Shown piece after piece: positions 24,878 to 33,557 of a stretch of DNA of 49,655 nucleotides (position 1 is the first letter of the stretch; the number at the start of each line of letters is the position of its first letter). The stretch is from Spirochaetales bacterium (GTDB lineage Bacteria > Spirochaetota > Spirochaetia > DSM-2461), in the NCBI GenBank assembly GCA_003247135.1, contig QKAW01000042.1, forward strand, positions 1 to 49,655, written 5' to 3'. A program made the position numbers and the translations under genes. The notes beneath the pieces were generated by a model, which was not told the DNA's origin, did no database searches, and saw only the letters and a program-made list of their open reading frames with translations.

Positions 24878-27180
24878 TGAAATATATACTAGATGCCATA
24901 ATAGAAAACAATTTGGGTTTTGAACTTTTACAAGGGACATGGGGTCTTGAAAAAGAGAATTTAAGAGTTGACGATAAGGGTAATTTAGCCTTAACAAGTC
25001 ACCCTGAAAACCTCGGAGATAAAATTTCCCACCCATATATAACGACTGATTTTTCCGAAAGTCAAATCGAAATAATAACTCCTCCATCTAAATCAATTGA
25101 TGATGCTTATAATATGCTAGTTAATTTAAATGATATAGTTACAGAAAATATTCATGATAATGAGTTTTTATGGCCTAGTAGTATGCCATCAATTATACCG
25201 ACCCATGATAAAATTCCTATAGCAAATTATGGTACTTCTCCAAAAGCTATAGAAAAAATGGAATATAGAGAGTATATAGCTGAAAAGTATGGAAAACATA
25301 AGCAACTAATCTGCGGTATACATTATAATTTCTCATTTAATAGTGATTTTCTGGAAAAACTACACAAGACTTGCTATTCAGAAATGTCATTTTATGATTT
25401 TAAAAACAGCATATATCTAACTGTTTCCAGAAATTTACTTAAGCATCAATGGCTTTTAACCTATCTATTAGGAGCAAATGTTGCAACTCATTCTTCATAC
25501 AAACACTGCTGTGATAAGCATAGAGAAGATAGAAATGAAGATTGTATATTTAAAGACGCTTGCTCCTATCGGAACAGTATATGCGGATACAGAAACAAAG
25601 AGGATTTCAGAGTCTCTTTTGACTCTTTAAGAGAGTATATTGATGATTTAAACAAATTGATAAGTGAAGGTTTCCTTAAAGGAGTTAAAGAGTATTATAG
25701 CCCTGTAAGAATAAAAAATAGTAAAGATGATAATAGTCTAACAGCAATAGAACATGATGGAATAGAGTATATTGAACTTAGAATGATTGATTTAAACCCT
25801 TTATCACAAACAGGAATTTTTAGAGAAGATCTCTATCTTGTTCATTTAATTATTCTAGCTAGTTTGCTCAAGCCTTGTAGTAGTTATAATCAGCAGGATC
25901 AGGCAGAAGCAATTGAAAATCAGAATATTGTGAGTTTCACTGGCCATAAACTGCCTGAAAATCTTAGAGAGGAAGGAGTTACCTTTTTTAATAAGTTAAA
26001 TGAGTTGCTAGATAAACTATTAGTAAATAATGACAAATACAAACAAATAATAAATGCAGCAATAGAGAAACTTAAAAATAGTAGCAGATTGTACTCACAA
26101 AGGGTTTATCAAGATGTTTATAAAGACGGTTATATAAATTACCATCTTTCTATCGCAAAACAGAATAAAAAAAATATATTATCTAGTTCATTTTCACTTA
26201 AAGGATATGAAGATTTAGAATTATCAACTCAGATTCTTATTAAAGAGGCCCTACTTCTTGGTCTAAAAGTTGAAATACTTGATATAAAAGAGAATTTTAT
26301 TAGTATAAAAAAAGGTGATAAGATTGAATATATAAAACAGGCAACAAAAACATCCCTTGATAGTTATTCAACCGCTTTAGTTATGGAAAATAAAGCAATA
26401 ACAAAAAAAGTACTACTTGAAAACAGTATCAGTGTCCCTCCTGGAGATATTTTTACAAACAAGCAAGATGCTTTAAATTCCTATTTCAGGTTTAAGGATA
26501 AAAAAATTGTAATTAAACCTAATAACACAAATTTTGGAATAGGGATAACTATACTTGATTCAGGATTTAGTTTGGATGAGTTTACTAAAGGATTAGATTT
26601 AGCTTTTGAAAATGATGGAACTGTATTAATTGAACTTTTTTTTAAGGGTGATGAATATAGATTTACAATAATTGGAGGTAAAGTTGCGGGTATTCTAAGA
26701 AGAGTTCCTGCCAATGTTATTGGAGATGGAAAGTTATCAATTTCTCAATTAGTAGAGAATAAAAACAGAAATCCACTTAGAGGAAAAGGTTATAAAAAGC
26801 CACTGGAAATTATAAAACTTGGCCCAGAAGAGATATTCTATTTAAAAATGAGGGGAAAAACAGAAGACTATATTCCAAAAGAGGGTGAAACAGTATATCT
26901 TCGTGAAAATTCAAATATTAGCACCGGTGGAGACAGTATAGATTTTACAGATCTCATTGACAGTAGTTACAAAATTGAAGCAGAAAGAGCTGCAAAAGCT
27001 GTGGGAGCAAATATTACCGGGGTAGATATGATGATTCAGGATATTAATACAAAACGTAGTGATGAAAACTCTACAATTATTGAATTAAATTTTAACCCAG
27101 CAATTCATATTCACTGTTATCCATTTAAGGGTGAAAACAGAAGGCTGGGTTTAAAAGTTCTTAAAGCACTTGGGTTTTAA
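24877..27180 (+). CDS. gshF: Bifunctional glutamate-cysteine ligase/glutathione synthetase GshF
   Basis: The 767-residue protein is the length of fused GshAB enzymes. The N-terminal half is a gamma-glutamylcysteine ligase of the GshA type: GTWGLEKENLRV, TTDFSESQIEIITPP, LWPSSMPSIIP, ICGIHYNFSF and YIELRMIDLNP. The C-terminal half from about residue 490 is an ATP-grasp ligase with KKVLLENSISVPPG, IVIKPNNTNFGIGI, LIELFFKGDEYRFTIIGGKV and the metal-binding IIELNFNPAIHIH. It makes glutathione from glutamate, cysteine and glycine in one protein. It has its own promoter, and its last 20 bases overlap the end of pdxT on the other strand. Confidence 0.95.
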   Translation: MKYILDAIIENNLGFELLQGTWGLEKENLRVDDKGNLALTSHPENLGDKISHPYITTDFSESQIEIITPPSKSIDDAYNMLVNLNDIVTENIHDNEFLWPSSMPSIIPTHDKIPIANYGTSPKAIEKMEYREYIAEKYGKHKQLICGIHYNFSFNSDFLEKLHKTCYSEMSFYDFKNSIYLTVSRNLLKHQWLLTYLLGANVATHSSYKHCCDKHREDRNEDCIFKDACSYRNSICGYRNKEDFRVSFDSLREYIDDLNKLISEGFLKGVKEYYSPVRIKNSKDDNSLTAIEHDGIEYIELRMIDLNPLSQTGIFREDLYLVHLIILASLLKPCSSYNQQDQAEAIENQNIVSFTGHKLPENLREEGVTFFNKLNELLDKLLVNNDKYKQIINAAIEKLKNSSRLYSQRVYQDVYKDGYINYHLSIAKQNKKNILSSSFSLKGYEDLELSTQILIKEALLLGLKVEILDIKENFISIKKGDKIEYIKQATKTSLDSYSTALVMENKAITKKVLLENSISVPPGDIFTNKQDALNSYFRFKDKKIVIKPNNTNFGIGITILDSGFSLDEFTKGLDLAFENDGTVLIELFFKGDEYRFTIIGGKVAGILRRVPANVIGDGKLSISQLVENKNRNPLRGKGYKKPLEIIKLGPEEIFYLKMRGKTEDYIPKEGETVYLRENSNISTGGDSIDFTDLIDSSYKIEAERAAKAVGANITGVDMMIQDINTKRSDENSTIIELNFNPAIHIHCYPFKGENRRLGLKVLKALGF

Positions 27181-27733
27181 TTATACTCTCTTTAAAGTAA
27201 TTATAAAAACTAGTATCCCCTGTAACTTCGGGATGAAATGTTGTAAACATGGTATTTTTAGTTCTGGCAGCAACAATTTCATTATCAATCTTTAGTAAGG
27301 GGGTAATTTCAACTCCTGTTTTTATAATTCTGGGAGCTCTAATAAACCGGACTGTAGATACATTATTATTAAATTCAACATCTTTAGTAAAACTATCCAA
27401 TTGCCTCCCATAACCATTTCTCTTAACTTCAATATCAAGTAAACCAAGGGTCTCCATAGATTCACCCTCTATTTTTTTGGCAAGGATAATCAAACCGGCA
27501 CAAGTTCCCCATATTTTTAATCCTTGTCGGTATTTCTTTACTATTCCGCTGTTTAAACCTTTTATTTTTAACAATCTGGATAAAACAGTACTCTCTCCCC
27601 CAGGAATTATTAAACCATCTAGGTTTTCAAGATCTTTATTTTCTTTAACTCTAACTGCAATATCATTACAGGATTCGATAATGCTTATATGCTCATGTAC
27701 AGCACCCTGAAGATCAAGAACTCCGATTATCAT
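27161..27733 (-). CDS. pdxT: PLP synthase glutaminase subunit PdxT
   Basis: The 190-residue class I glutaminase begins MIIGVLDLQGAVHEHI and has GLIIPGGEST, the nucleophile in GTCAGLIIL and the His-Glu pair in TTFHPEVTGD. It releases ammonia from glutamine and channels it to PdxS. I start at ATG 27733 because GGGGAG sits correctly upstream; an ATG seven codons earlier would overlap pdxS without a site. It starts one base after the pdxS stop, and its end overlaps the end of gshF by 20 bases in opposite orientation. Confidence 0.95.
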   Translation of the reverse strand: MIIGVLDLQGAVHEHISIIESCNDIAVRVKENKDLENLDGLIIPGGESTVLSRLLKIKGLNSGIVKKYRQGLKIWGTCAGLIILAKKIEGESMETLGLLDIEVKRNGYGRQLDSFTKDVEFNNNVSTVRFIRAPRIIKTGVEITPLLKIDNEIVAARTKNTMFTTFHPEVTGDTSFYNYFKESIIKTQVL

Positions 27734-27734
27734 T

Positions 27735-28607
27735 CTAAACTCCCCTTTGTGCAAATTCCACCTTAACTTCGGAAACTGAGATTGATTCCATACACTCCCC
27801 TAACCCTGTTGATACCTTGGCTAACAATACAGGGTCATTAAAATATGCAACTGCCTCAACAATTGCTTTCGCTCTTTTTGCGGGATTATCAGACTTAAAA
27901 ATTCCTGAACCAACAAAAACTCCATCACAGCCAAGCTGCATCATTAAAGCTGCATCGGCTGGTGTTGCTATTCCCCCTGCTGCAAAATTTACTACAGGTA
28001 GACCTTTTAATTCTTTAACTTTTTTTACTAGTTCAAAAGGTGCTTTTAAATCCCTTGCAATTGTCATTATCTCTTCATCTGAAGCCATGATTACTCTTTT
28101 TATGTCAGCGGTCATCTGTCGCATGTGTCTAACAGCTTCAATAACATCTCCTGTTCCTGCCTCACCTTTTGTTCGAATCATTGAGGCCCCTTCACCTATT
28201 CTTCGTAAAGCTTCACCTAAATTTCTTGCTCCGCAGACAAATGGAGCCTTAAATTCCCCTTTGTTTATATGATACTGATCATCAGCACATGTTAAAACTT
28301 CACTCTCATCTATAAAATCAATATCTAATGCTTCTAAAATTTGTGCTTCGACAAAATGACCAATTCTGACTTTAGCCATAACCGGTATTGTTACAGCTTT
28401 CTGTATTTCCTGTATCATCTTTGGATCTGACATTCTTGATACACCTCCAGCTTTTCTGATATCTGATGGGACTCTCTCTAATGCCATAACAGCAACTGCT
28501 CCTGCTTCTTGGGCTATTTTGGCCTGCTCTGCATCAATAACATCCATTATAACTCCACCTTTTAGCATTCTCGCCAAATCCATATTTATTCTTACTCTAT
28601 CTTCCAT
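27735..28607 (-). CDS. pdxS: PLP synthase subunit PdxS
   Basis: The 290-residue protein follows PdxS closely: [25 protein letters not shown] near the start, [20 protein letters not shown], the catalytic-lysine strand in [46 protein letters not shown] (second lysine) and [20 protein letters not shown]. It builds pyridoxal 5'-phosphate from ribose-5-phosphate, glyceraldehyde-3-phosphate and PdxT-derived ammonia. It is the first gene of pdxS-pdxT, transcribed from the divergent control region at 28673-28773. Confidence 0.95.
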   Translation of the reverse strand: MEDRVRINMDLARMLKGGVIMDVIDAEQAKIAQEAGAVAVMALERVPSDIRKAGGVSRMSDPKMIQEIQKAVTIPVMAKVRIGHFVEAQILEALDIDFIDESEVLTCADDQYHINKGEFKAPFVCGARNLGEALRRIGEGASMIRTKGEAGTGDVIEAVRHMRQMTADIKRVIMASDEEIMTIARDLKAPFELVKKVKELKGLPVVNFAAGGIATPADAALMMQLGCDGVFVGSGIFKSDNPAKRAKAIVEAVAYFNDPVLLAKVSTGLGECMESISVSEVKVEFAQRGV

Positions 28608-28672
28608 ACTCCCTCCATAATGTTTCGCTACAATTTCAAAATTGATTCGTTTTAAATTACAAACAAACTACA

Positions 28673-28773
28673 ATTGTATCTGAAATTAAATATTATTGAA
28701 TCAATTGAGTCAATACAATCAGGTGATAATTATAAAAATTGACTATTATTCATTTTAAATGTATTATTGTATC
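28673..28773. promoter_or_regulatory. Divergent pdxS/pdxR promoters with three ATTGTATC operators
   Basis: Leftward pdxS promoter: TTGACT (complement at 28708-28713), 17 bp, TTTAAT (28685-28690), start near 28678. Rightward regulator promoter: TTGACT (28739-28744), 17 bp, TATTAT (28762-28767), start near 28774. The box ATTGTATC occurs at 28673-28680 (plus; over the pdxS start), 28713-28720 (minus; touching the pdxS -35) and 28766-28773 (plus; over the regulator's -10 and start). The positions suit activation or repression of pdxST and autorepression by the PdxR-like protein. The regulator's ATG (28793) has TAGGAG upstream. Confidence 0.65.
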
Positions 28774-28792
28774 GTAACATTTAGGAGCAGTA

Positions 28793-30145
28793 ATGGATTT
28801 TAACTCAATAACTATTACGAAAGGCAGTGAGCCTATCTATATTCAACTATTTAATAGTTTGAGACAGTCAATTTTAATGAATGAACTATTGGAGGGAACA
28901 AAATTACCACCTATTAGAGAACTTTCAAAAACTCTAAAAATTAATAATATAACTGTAATAAATGCTTATAAACTCCTGGAAAGAGAAGGTCTTCTGGAAA
29001 AAAAAATAGGAAGTGGTTCATATGTAAAGTGCAGGAATTTAAGAAAAGAGATCACAAAGATGGACTTTACTGGTAGAGATTCAAACATTGACTCTTTTCC
29101 ACTGGAAGAAATAAATGACTCTATTATGCAGACACTAAAAAACGATGGGCTTGATACATTTAAATATGAAGAATCTCAAGGGTTTTCTGGACTACAGAAC
29201 TCTCTGGTTAACTATTTTGACTACTACAACATAGAAACCAGAAAAGAGTATATTCAAATAGTATCAGGAGGACAACAAGCTCTGGATATTATATCAAAAG
29301 CACTTATAGATTTTGGAGATACTGTTATAACAGAAACCCCAACTTATCAAGGTGCTATTAACAGTTTTACAAGTCGTGAAGCCAGAATAGTAAATATTAG
29401 TCTGGAACAGGATGGCATTGACTTATGGGAACTTGAAACCAAAATACAGGTAAGAAAACCAAGTTTTTTATATATAATGCCCTTTAATCAGAAACCAACA
29501 GGAATCACCTACTCCAGAAACAAAAAGATTAATTTACTTAAGCTTGCATCTAAATACAATTTTTATATTATTGAGGACGATTTGGGTTCAGAATTATCAT
29601 TAGGAGAAAATTCTGAAACATTAAAAAGCCTTGATGATAATGATAGAGTTATTTACATAAAAAGTTTCTCTCCTCTGTTTATGCCTGGTTTAAGATTAGG
29701 TTGCATAATACCACCAGAATCTCTTTTTTTAAAAATCCAGAACATAAAAGAGACTACGGATATTGCGACACCAGGATTAATACAGAGAGGATTTACACAC
29801 TACTTAAACAAAAATAGATGGAAAGAGTACTATCAATTAACATCTTTAAACATTAGGAAGAAAAGAGAAAAAACAAGAGATATATTACTTGGGGATTTTA
29901 AAAATATAGTAACTTTTATTGATTCAAGTCAATCCCATATATTCTGGATAAAACTTCAAAAAGGAAGTGGTAAAACTCTAAATGAATTAACCAAAAAAAT
30001 GGGTGTAGAAATAATCCCGGGAGAAACTATGGGAAAAGAGTACTCAAATTACTTTATGCTTAATATAAAGAGTATACCATTGGAAAATATTGAAGCCGGA
30101 TTAAAAATTTTGAAAGAATCAATAGAAACAATTTACTCTATATAA
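28793..30145 (+). CDS. pdxR: MocR-type GntR/aminotransferase-fold regulator, probable PdxR
   Basis: The 450-residue protein has a GntR winged helix (residues 1-75: PIYIQLFNSLRQSI, GTKLPPIRELSKTL, TVINAYKLLEREGLLEKKIGSGSYV) fused to a fold type I aminotransferase domain (about 110-445) with SGGQQALDIISK, TETPTYQG, PFNQKPTG, EDDLGSELS and a PLP lysine in IYIKSFSPLFMPGLRLG. Proteins of this build that lie next to pdxST sense PLP and control it, and this gene is divergent from pdxST across a region with repeated boxes. MocR proteins also control GABA or taurine genes, but the context favours PdxR. Its end overlaps the next, convergent gene by eight bases. Confidence 0.85.
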   Translation: MDFNSITITKGSEPIYIQLFNSLRQSILMNELLEGTKLPPIRELSKTLKINNITVINAYKLLEREGLLEKKIGSGSYVKCRNLRKEITKMDFTGRDSNIDSFPLEEINDSIMQTLKNDGLDTFKYEESQGFSGLQNSLVNYFDYYNIETRKEYIQIVSGGQQALDIISKALIDFGDTVITETPTYQGAINSFTSREARIVNISLEQDGIDLWELETKIQVRKPSFLYIMPFNQKPTGITYSRNKKINLLKLASKYNFYIIEDDLGSELSLGENSETLKSLDDNDRVIYIKSFSPLFMPGLRLGCIIPPESLFLKIQNIKETTDIATPGLIQRGFTHYLNKNRWKEYYQLTSLNIRKKREKTRDILLGDFKNIVTFIDSSQSHIFWIKLQKGSGKTLNELTKKMGVEIIPGETMGKEYSNYFMLNIKSIPLENIEAGLKILKESIETIYSI

Positions 30146-30791
30146 CACTTTTCATTAAAACATTATCACTATTTAGTGATAAGTCAGCAGCATCATTTTC
30201 TCCTCTATTGTTAGATACATTTAAATCAAATAAACCATCCATCTTCTTACAGGATATATGAATATTAGGATTTCCTAAACTCATCTCTTTTGAAACATAG
30301 TAGAGGGTTTTAAGCATAGTTGAAATTTTTACACTATCTTCTAACTCACAGCATTTCACAGAAAAAGAAAAATGCCCGTTGTAATCCTTAAAAAAAGAGA
30401 GACATTCTAAAGCTCCCTTTAGATATTCATTATTTTTTAATTTAAGATTCTTGGGATCAAAAACAAATATTAAAACCCGGGGATCAACCATTGATAGAAA
30501 ATTAATAACATCATTTGTATTGTAAAAATATGAATGAAGATGCTCTATATTACTCATGATATTAAATTCAGACTCATCAATACATGTTTCAACAGCAAGT
30601 TTTATACGTTCATTACCTTCCCAGAATTTATTTATATAATAAACTGCAATAAAATAAAGAGGTAGAGATAACAAATACATCTGATGGACATATGAACCAC
30701 TTTTATTAAAGTAAAGCACCAGCCCCAATAAAATTGCAGAAGAAATTACTACAATATTTTTTTCTTTTTTTAACATTAATAAACCCGTCAT
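30138..30791 (-). CDS. Membrane protein with degenerate histidine-kinase-like ATPase region
   Basis: The 217-residue protein has two N-terminal membrane helices (about 13-28 and 37-54) and a cytoplasmic remainder. Residues from about 160 read LKTLYYVSKEMSLGNPNI, then ISCKKMDGLFDLNVSNNRGEND, which resembles the N-box and DNGxGxD region of DesK/LytS-type HATPase domains. The phospho-acceptor histidine region and the glycine-rich lid are not recognisable and the protein stops early. It may be a decayed or non-catalytic sensor. It appears to have its own -10 box placed for a leaderless message. The family call is tentative. Confidence 0.45.
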   Translation of the reverse strand: MTGLLMLKKEKNIVVISSAILLGLVLYFNKSGSYVHQMYLLSLPLYFIAVYYINKFWEGNERIKLAVETCIDESEFNIMSNIEHLHSYFYNTNDVINFLSMVDPRVLIFVFDPKNLKLKNNEYLKGALECLSFFKDYNGHFSFSVKCCELEDSVKISTMLKTLYYVSKEMSLGNPNIHISCKKMDGLFDLNVSNNRGENDAADLSLNSDNVLMKSVI

Positions 30792-30803
30792 TTTTAAATT
30801 ATA
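30791..30803 (-). promoter_or_regulatory. Candidate leaderless -10 box
   Basis: On the minus strand a perfect TATAAT (complement at 30798-30803) is followed by six bases and then ATG, with its A at 30791, the expected transcription start. The -35 region is poor and no ribosome site is present. Confidence 0.45.
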
Positions 30804-30839
30804 AAAATAATTTTAGTACTACTATTTGAATATATCAAG

Positions 30840-32744
30840 TTAAGAATTTAAAAAAGTTTTTATATACTCCATATTTTCTTTCGTAATCTTAAAAAAATCA
30901 AATAAGTAATTGTCAATGGGTTCAAATGAGGATTCTGTATTCAGGTAGATATCAATAAGAGAACAAAACTCACTATGTTGATCGGTACTAAAGAGTGGAA
31001 AAGGAAGGGTTTCCAAATCGCTTCTTAATACTTTTAAAGCATTAAACTTCTTTTTAAAAATAAATCTTATTACTGAACTATTTAATATTGCTCCAACCTC
31101 TTTAACAGAGTGACTCTCTAGTTCAGGAATAATTATATTTGCGCTATTTAGTGTTAACTGCTTTTTATCATCAAAAGCCACTGTTAAATCATCTGATATA
31201 AACTTATAAATTAATTTTTCATTTACACGATAAAGCTCTTCCGGAGCAGCTTGCTGAAATTTGCCTTGGTTAAATTCGATATAACTGTTAGTTTTCTTTA
31301 ATTTAAGGGGGAGAATATCTCTGCCCTTATAAAGAGGTTCAAGATTCTCATAAATTTCACTTTTTATTAACTCTTTATTATTTCCTGTAACAATTCCAAG
31401 TGCCCACTTAGCATTATTACGAAGAGTTATATGATTAAATGAATAAATATTATCGATAATATCCTGATCTCGATTATTGCAATAAATATTGATTATTTTA
31501 TTCTCATTATTAATAAATCTGCGAACATTTATTTCGTAAATTGACTCAAAATTTTTAACTTGTAGCAGTTTAGCACCATCCATTGACTCTTTTTTTCCAT
31601 CTATTCTAACTACTGATGAAAAAACATTTTTAAAAAGCCTTCCGAAACTCTGGATTAGTTGCAAAGAGCAGTTATTTAGAATATATGATCTAATATCAGA
31701 GTGATTTTTTATGTATAAAACAGATTCCGGTAGAAGATATGTAAATACACCCCCCTGTTCTAAATGTTGTATACCTAAATTAAGGAAGTATGAGAAACTC
31801 TCTGAGGAGGATATTTCCGGATATTTATCCCTCAATTTTTTAAGAATATCCTTTGAAAACTTAGCACCCCAGGGAGGATTCGTTGCTACCATTGAAAAAT
31901 TATACTCTTTTAGCTCAAGTAGTGAGTTATTTACAAAAATATTTGGTTTAAAATCTGTTTCTATATACTTTAAAAAAAGATTTACCCTAGCTATTCTTAC
32001 TGCAACAGAATCTATGTCAAAACCCCATAAGTGGTGTGGTTCCGTTACATAATTAGCAGCAGCTAGTAAAAATTGTCCTGTTCCACAGCAAGGATCAAGA
32101 ATTTTACCTGCAGTATAATTCTCTTCAATCATTGAGTTAACAACTCTCTCTGGAGTATAGTATGATCCTAAAGTAGACTTTAAACCTTCATTTATTATTG
32201 ATTGATAAATAATTCCCAGTATATCTTTTTCATTTGGCAATTCTGCAAAGAGCAAAAATCTGCAGAATTCATTATCTTCTGTAATTCTTCTGTTACTTAT
32301 AAAAGAAAACCAATCCTTAAACTCATGATATACACTCTCTCTTTTAAAGAGTGATAAACTATCAAAATTTAAAGCATTGTACATATTTTTAATATCAATA
32401 TCACCATTTTTAACCATCAGATTAAAAGCTAGTAAAAAAATGGCTTGCTCAGTTTTAATATTATGTTTATTAATAAAATTTACTATTTCAATTATTTTAC
32501 CAATAGAGTCCTTATTATCTATATATTCGTCTGGTATAAATTTAAGTTGAGATTTGGTTTTATTAGCTCTGGCATACAACCTGGAAATTTCACCTTTTTC
32601 TATTTTATCTTTTAAAACCAGTGCTTCGGATTTATTATACCCTTTATCATAATTTTGAATATAACCATGCTTTTCCCAATTTTTAAGACTGGCTTTTGAA
32701 ATACCTAAAAGATGTGAGGCTTCATCAATGTTTATAATTTCCAT
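30840..32744 (-). CDS. N6-adenine DNA methyltransferase with N-terminal HTH and TaqI-like specificity domain
   Basis: The 634-residue protein starts with a MerR/excisionase-like helix-turn-helix (NIDEASHLLGISKASLKNWEKHGYI, read in parts). Residues 190-300 carry the gamma-class amino-methylase core: SYYTPERVVNSMI, motif I ILDPCCGTGQF (215-225) and motif IV NPPW (289-292). The C-terminal third (YKGRDILPLKLKK, YKFISDDLTVAFDD, GAILNSSVIRFIFKK, LPFPLF) fits the TaqI-like target-recognition domain. It should methylate adenine in a specific DNA site. No nuclease motif and no restriction partner lie nearby, so it is either an orphan regulatory methylase or an anti-restriction relic. The HTH fusion is unusual. 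Confidence 0.8.
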   Translation of the reverse strand: MEIINIDEASHLLGISKASLKNWEKHGYIQNYDKGYNKSEALVLKDKIEKGEISRLYARANKTKSQLKFIPDEYIDNKDSIGKIIEIVNFINKHNIKTEQAIFLLAFNLMVKNGDIDIKNMYNALNFDSLSLFKRESVYHEFKDWFSFISNRRITEDNEFCRFLLFAELPNEKDILGIIYQSIINEGLKSTLGSYYTPERVVNSMIEENYTAGKILDPCCGTGQFLLAAANYVTEPHHLWGFDIDSVAVRIARVNLFLKYIETDFKPNIFVNNSLLELKEYNFSMVATNPPWGAKFSKDILKKLRDKYPEISSSESFSYFLNLGIQHLEQGGVFTYLLPESVLYIKNHSDIRSYILNNCSLQLIQSFGRLFKNVFSSVVRIDGKKESMDGAKLLQVKNFESIYEINVRRFINNENKIINIYCNNRDQDIIDNIYSFNHITLRNNAKWALGIVTGNNKELIKSEIYENLEPLYKGRDILPLKLKKTNSYIEFNQGKFQQAAPEELYRVNEKLIYKFISDDLTVAFDDKKQLTLNSANIIIPELESHSVKEVGAILNSSVIRFIFKKKFNALKVLRSDLETLPFPLFSTDQHSEFCSLIDIYLNTESSFEPIDNYLFDFFKITKENMEYIKTFLNS

Positions 32745-32778
32745 ACTTCATAATAATTTTTTTTACTTAACCATACAA
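32744..32778 (-). promoter_or_regulatory. Candidate leaderless promoter of the methyltransferase
   Basis: TTGTAT (complement at 32773-32778), a 17-bp spacer and TATTAT (32750-32755). The A of ATG at 32744 is six bases after the -10 box. No ribosome-binding sequence is present. Confidence 0.5.
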
Positions 32779-32810
32779 CCATGAATTTCATAAAGATTGA
32801 ATAATGGATT

Positions 32811-33557
32811 CTATAAAAAATTACTTTTTCTGTCAGGAATAACACTCATTAATAATTTATAGTAAATAAAACCAATCAATTTCTTAAAAGGGTTAATTTT
32901 ACATTTAAAAAAGAATTTACTATCCATATATCCCATATTTTGCCAGTATTCAAAATCTTTGGGTATTATTTTTGTAGCTAGGATCTTTTGGGTATTAAAC
33001 TCTATTATTTCCTTAAAGGATGGTATGTAACTAGCTAATTTATCTCTATTCATAAAATTTATAAATTTTTTAAACTCTTTAATATGTATCTTTTTTTTAT
33101 CAATATTTACTGCATTTCTACTTATATAACCAGAGTAAATAGTTCCCCACTGCAGGGATAAATCCTTAAGATAATTTATTGTCTGCTTACTACCTGAAGA
33201 AGCTGTTGTAGTTACAAAAAAAACTGGCTTACCGATAAGTGGTGATCGGTGATACCAGGAACAACCTCTATCAATAAAAACTTTTAACAATCCAGATATA
33301 TTTCTTAAATATACCGGGGAGCCTATTATTATCCCATCTGCTTCTATCATCTTATTCATTATTATAGAGGAGTCATCCTTTATCGGGCATTTGTCCCTAA
33401 CTATACAATTCTCACAACCAACACAGGGCTTAATATCAAAATCCCCTAAATTTACTATTTCTGTAGAATAATCTGTTAGCAATCCTTCTATCTCAGTCAA
33501 TAATTTATAAGTTGACTTCTTTCTAAGGCTGGAATTAATGAGTAATATTTTTTTCAT
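32811..33557 (-). CDS. Iron-sulphur flavoprotein (NADPH-dependent FMN reductase-like)
   Basis: The 248-residue protein has a flavodoxin-like fold: LLINSSLRKKSTYKLL (phosphate loop of FMN), then a compact cysteine motif Cys45-x2-Cys48-x2-Cys51-x5-Cys57 in KPCVGCENC...KCP for a 4Fe-4S cluster, then GIIIGSPVYLRNISGLLK and FVTTTASSGS. This is the iron-sulphur flavoprotein arrangement of anaerobes, thought to pass electrons to reduce oxygen species or quinones. Its first 23 bases lie inside the end of the upstream diguanylate cyclase gene, so the two are co-transcribed. The C-terminal 70 residues are not typical. Confidence 0.8.
   Translation of the reverse strand: MKKILLINSSLRKKSTYKLLTEIEGLLTDYSTEIVNLGDFDIKPCVGCENCIVRDKCPIKDDSSIIMNKMIEADGIIIGSPVYLRNISGLLKVFIDRGCSWYHRSPLIGKPVFFVTTTASSGSKQTINYLKDLSLQWGTIYSGYISRNAVNIDKKKIHIKEFKKFINFMNRDKLASYIPSFKEIIEFNTQKILATKIIPKDFEYWQNMGYMDSKFFFKCKINPFKKLIGFIYYKLLMSVIPDRKSNFL

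Noticed and set aside
27817..28272. A 151-codon plus-strand frame opposite pdxS
   Set aside because: It is a composition shadow of the strongly conserved pdxS gene, with no ribosome site and no recognisable domain.
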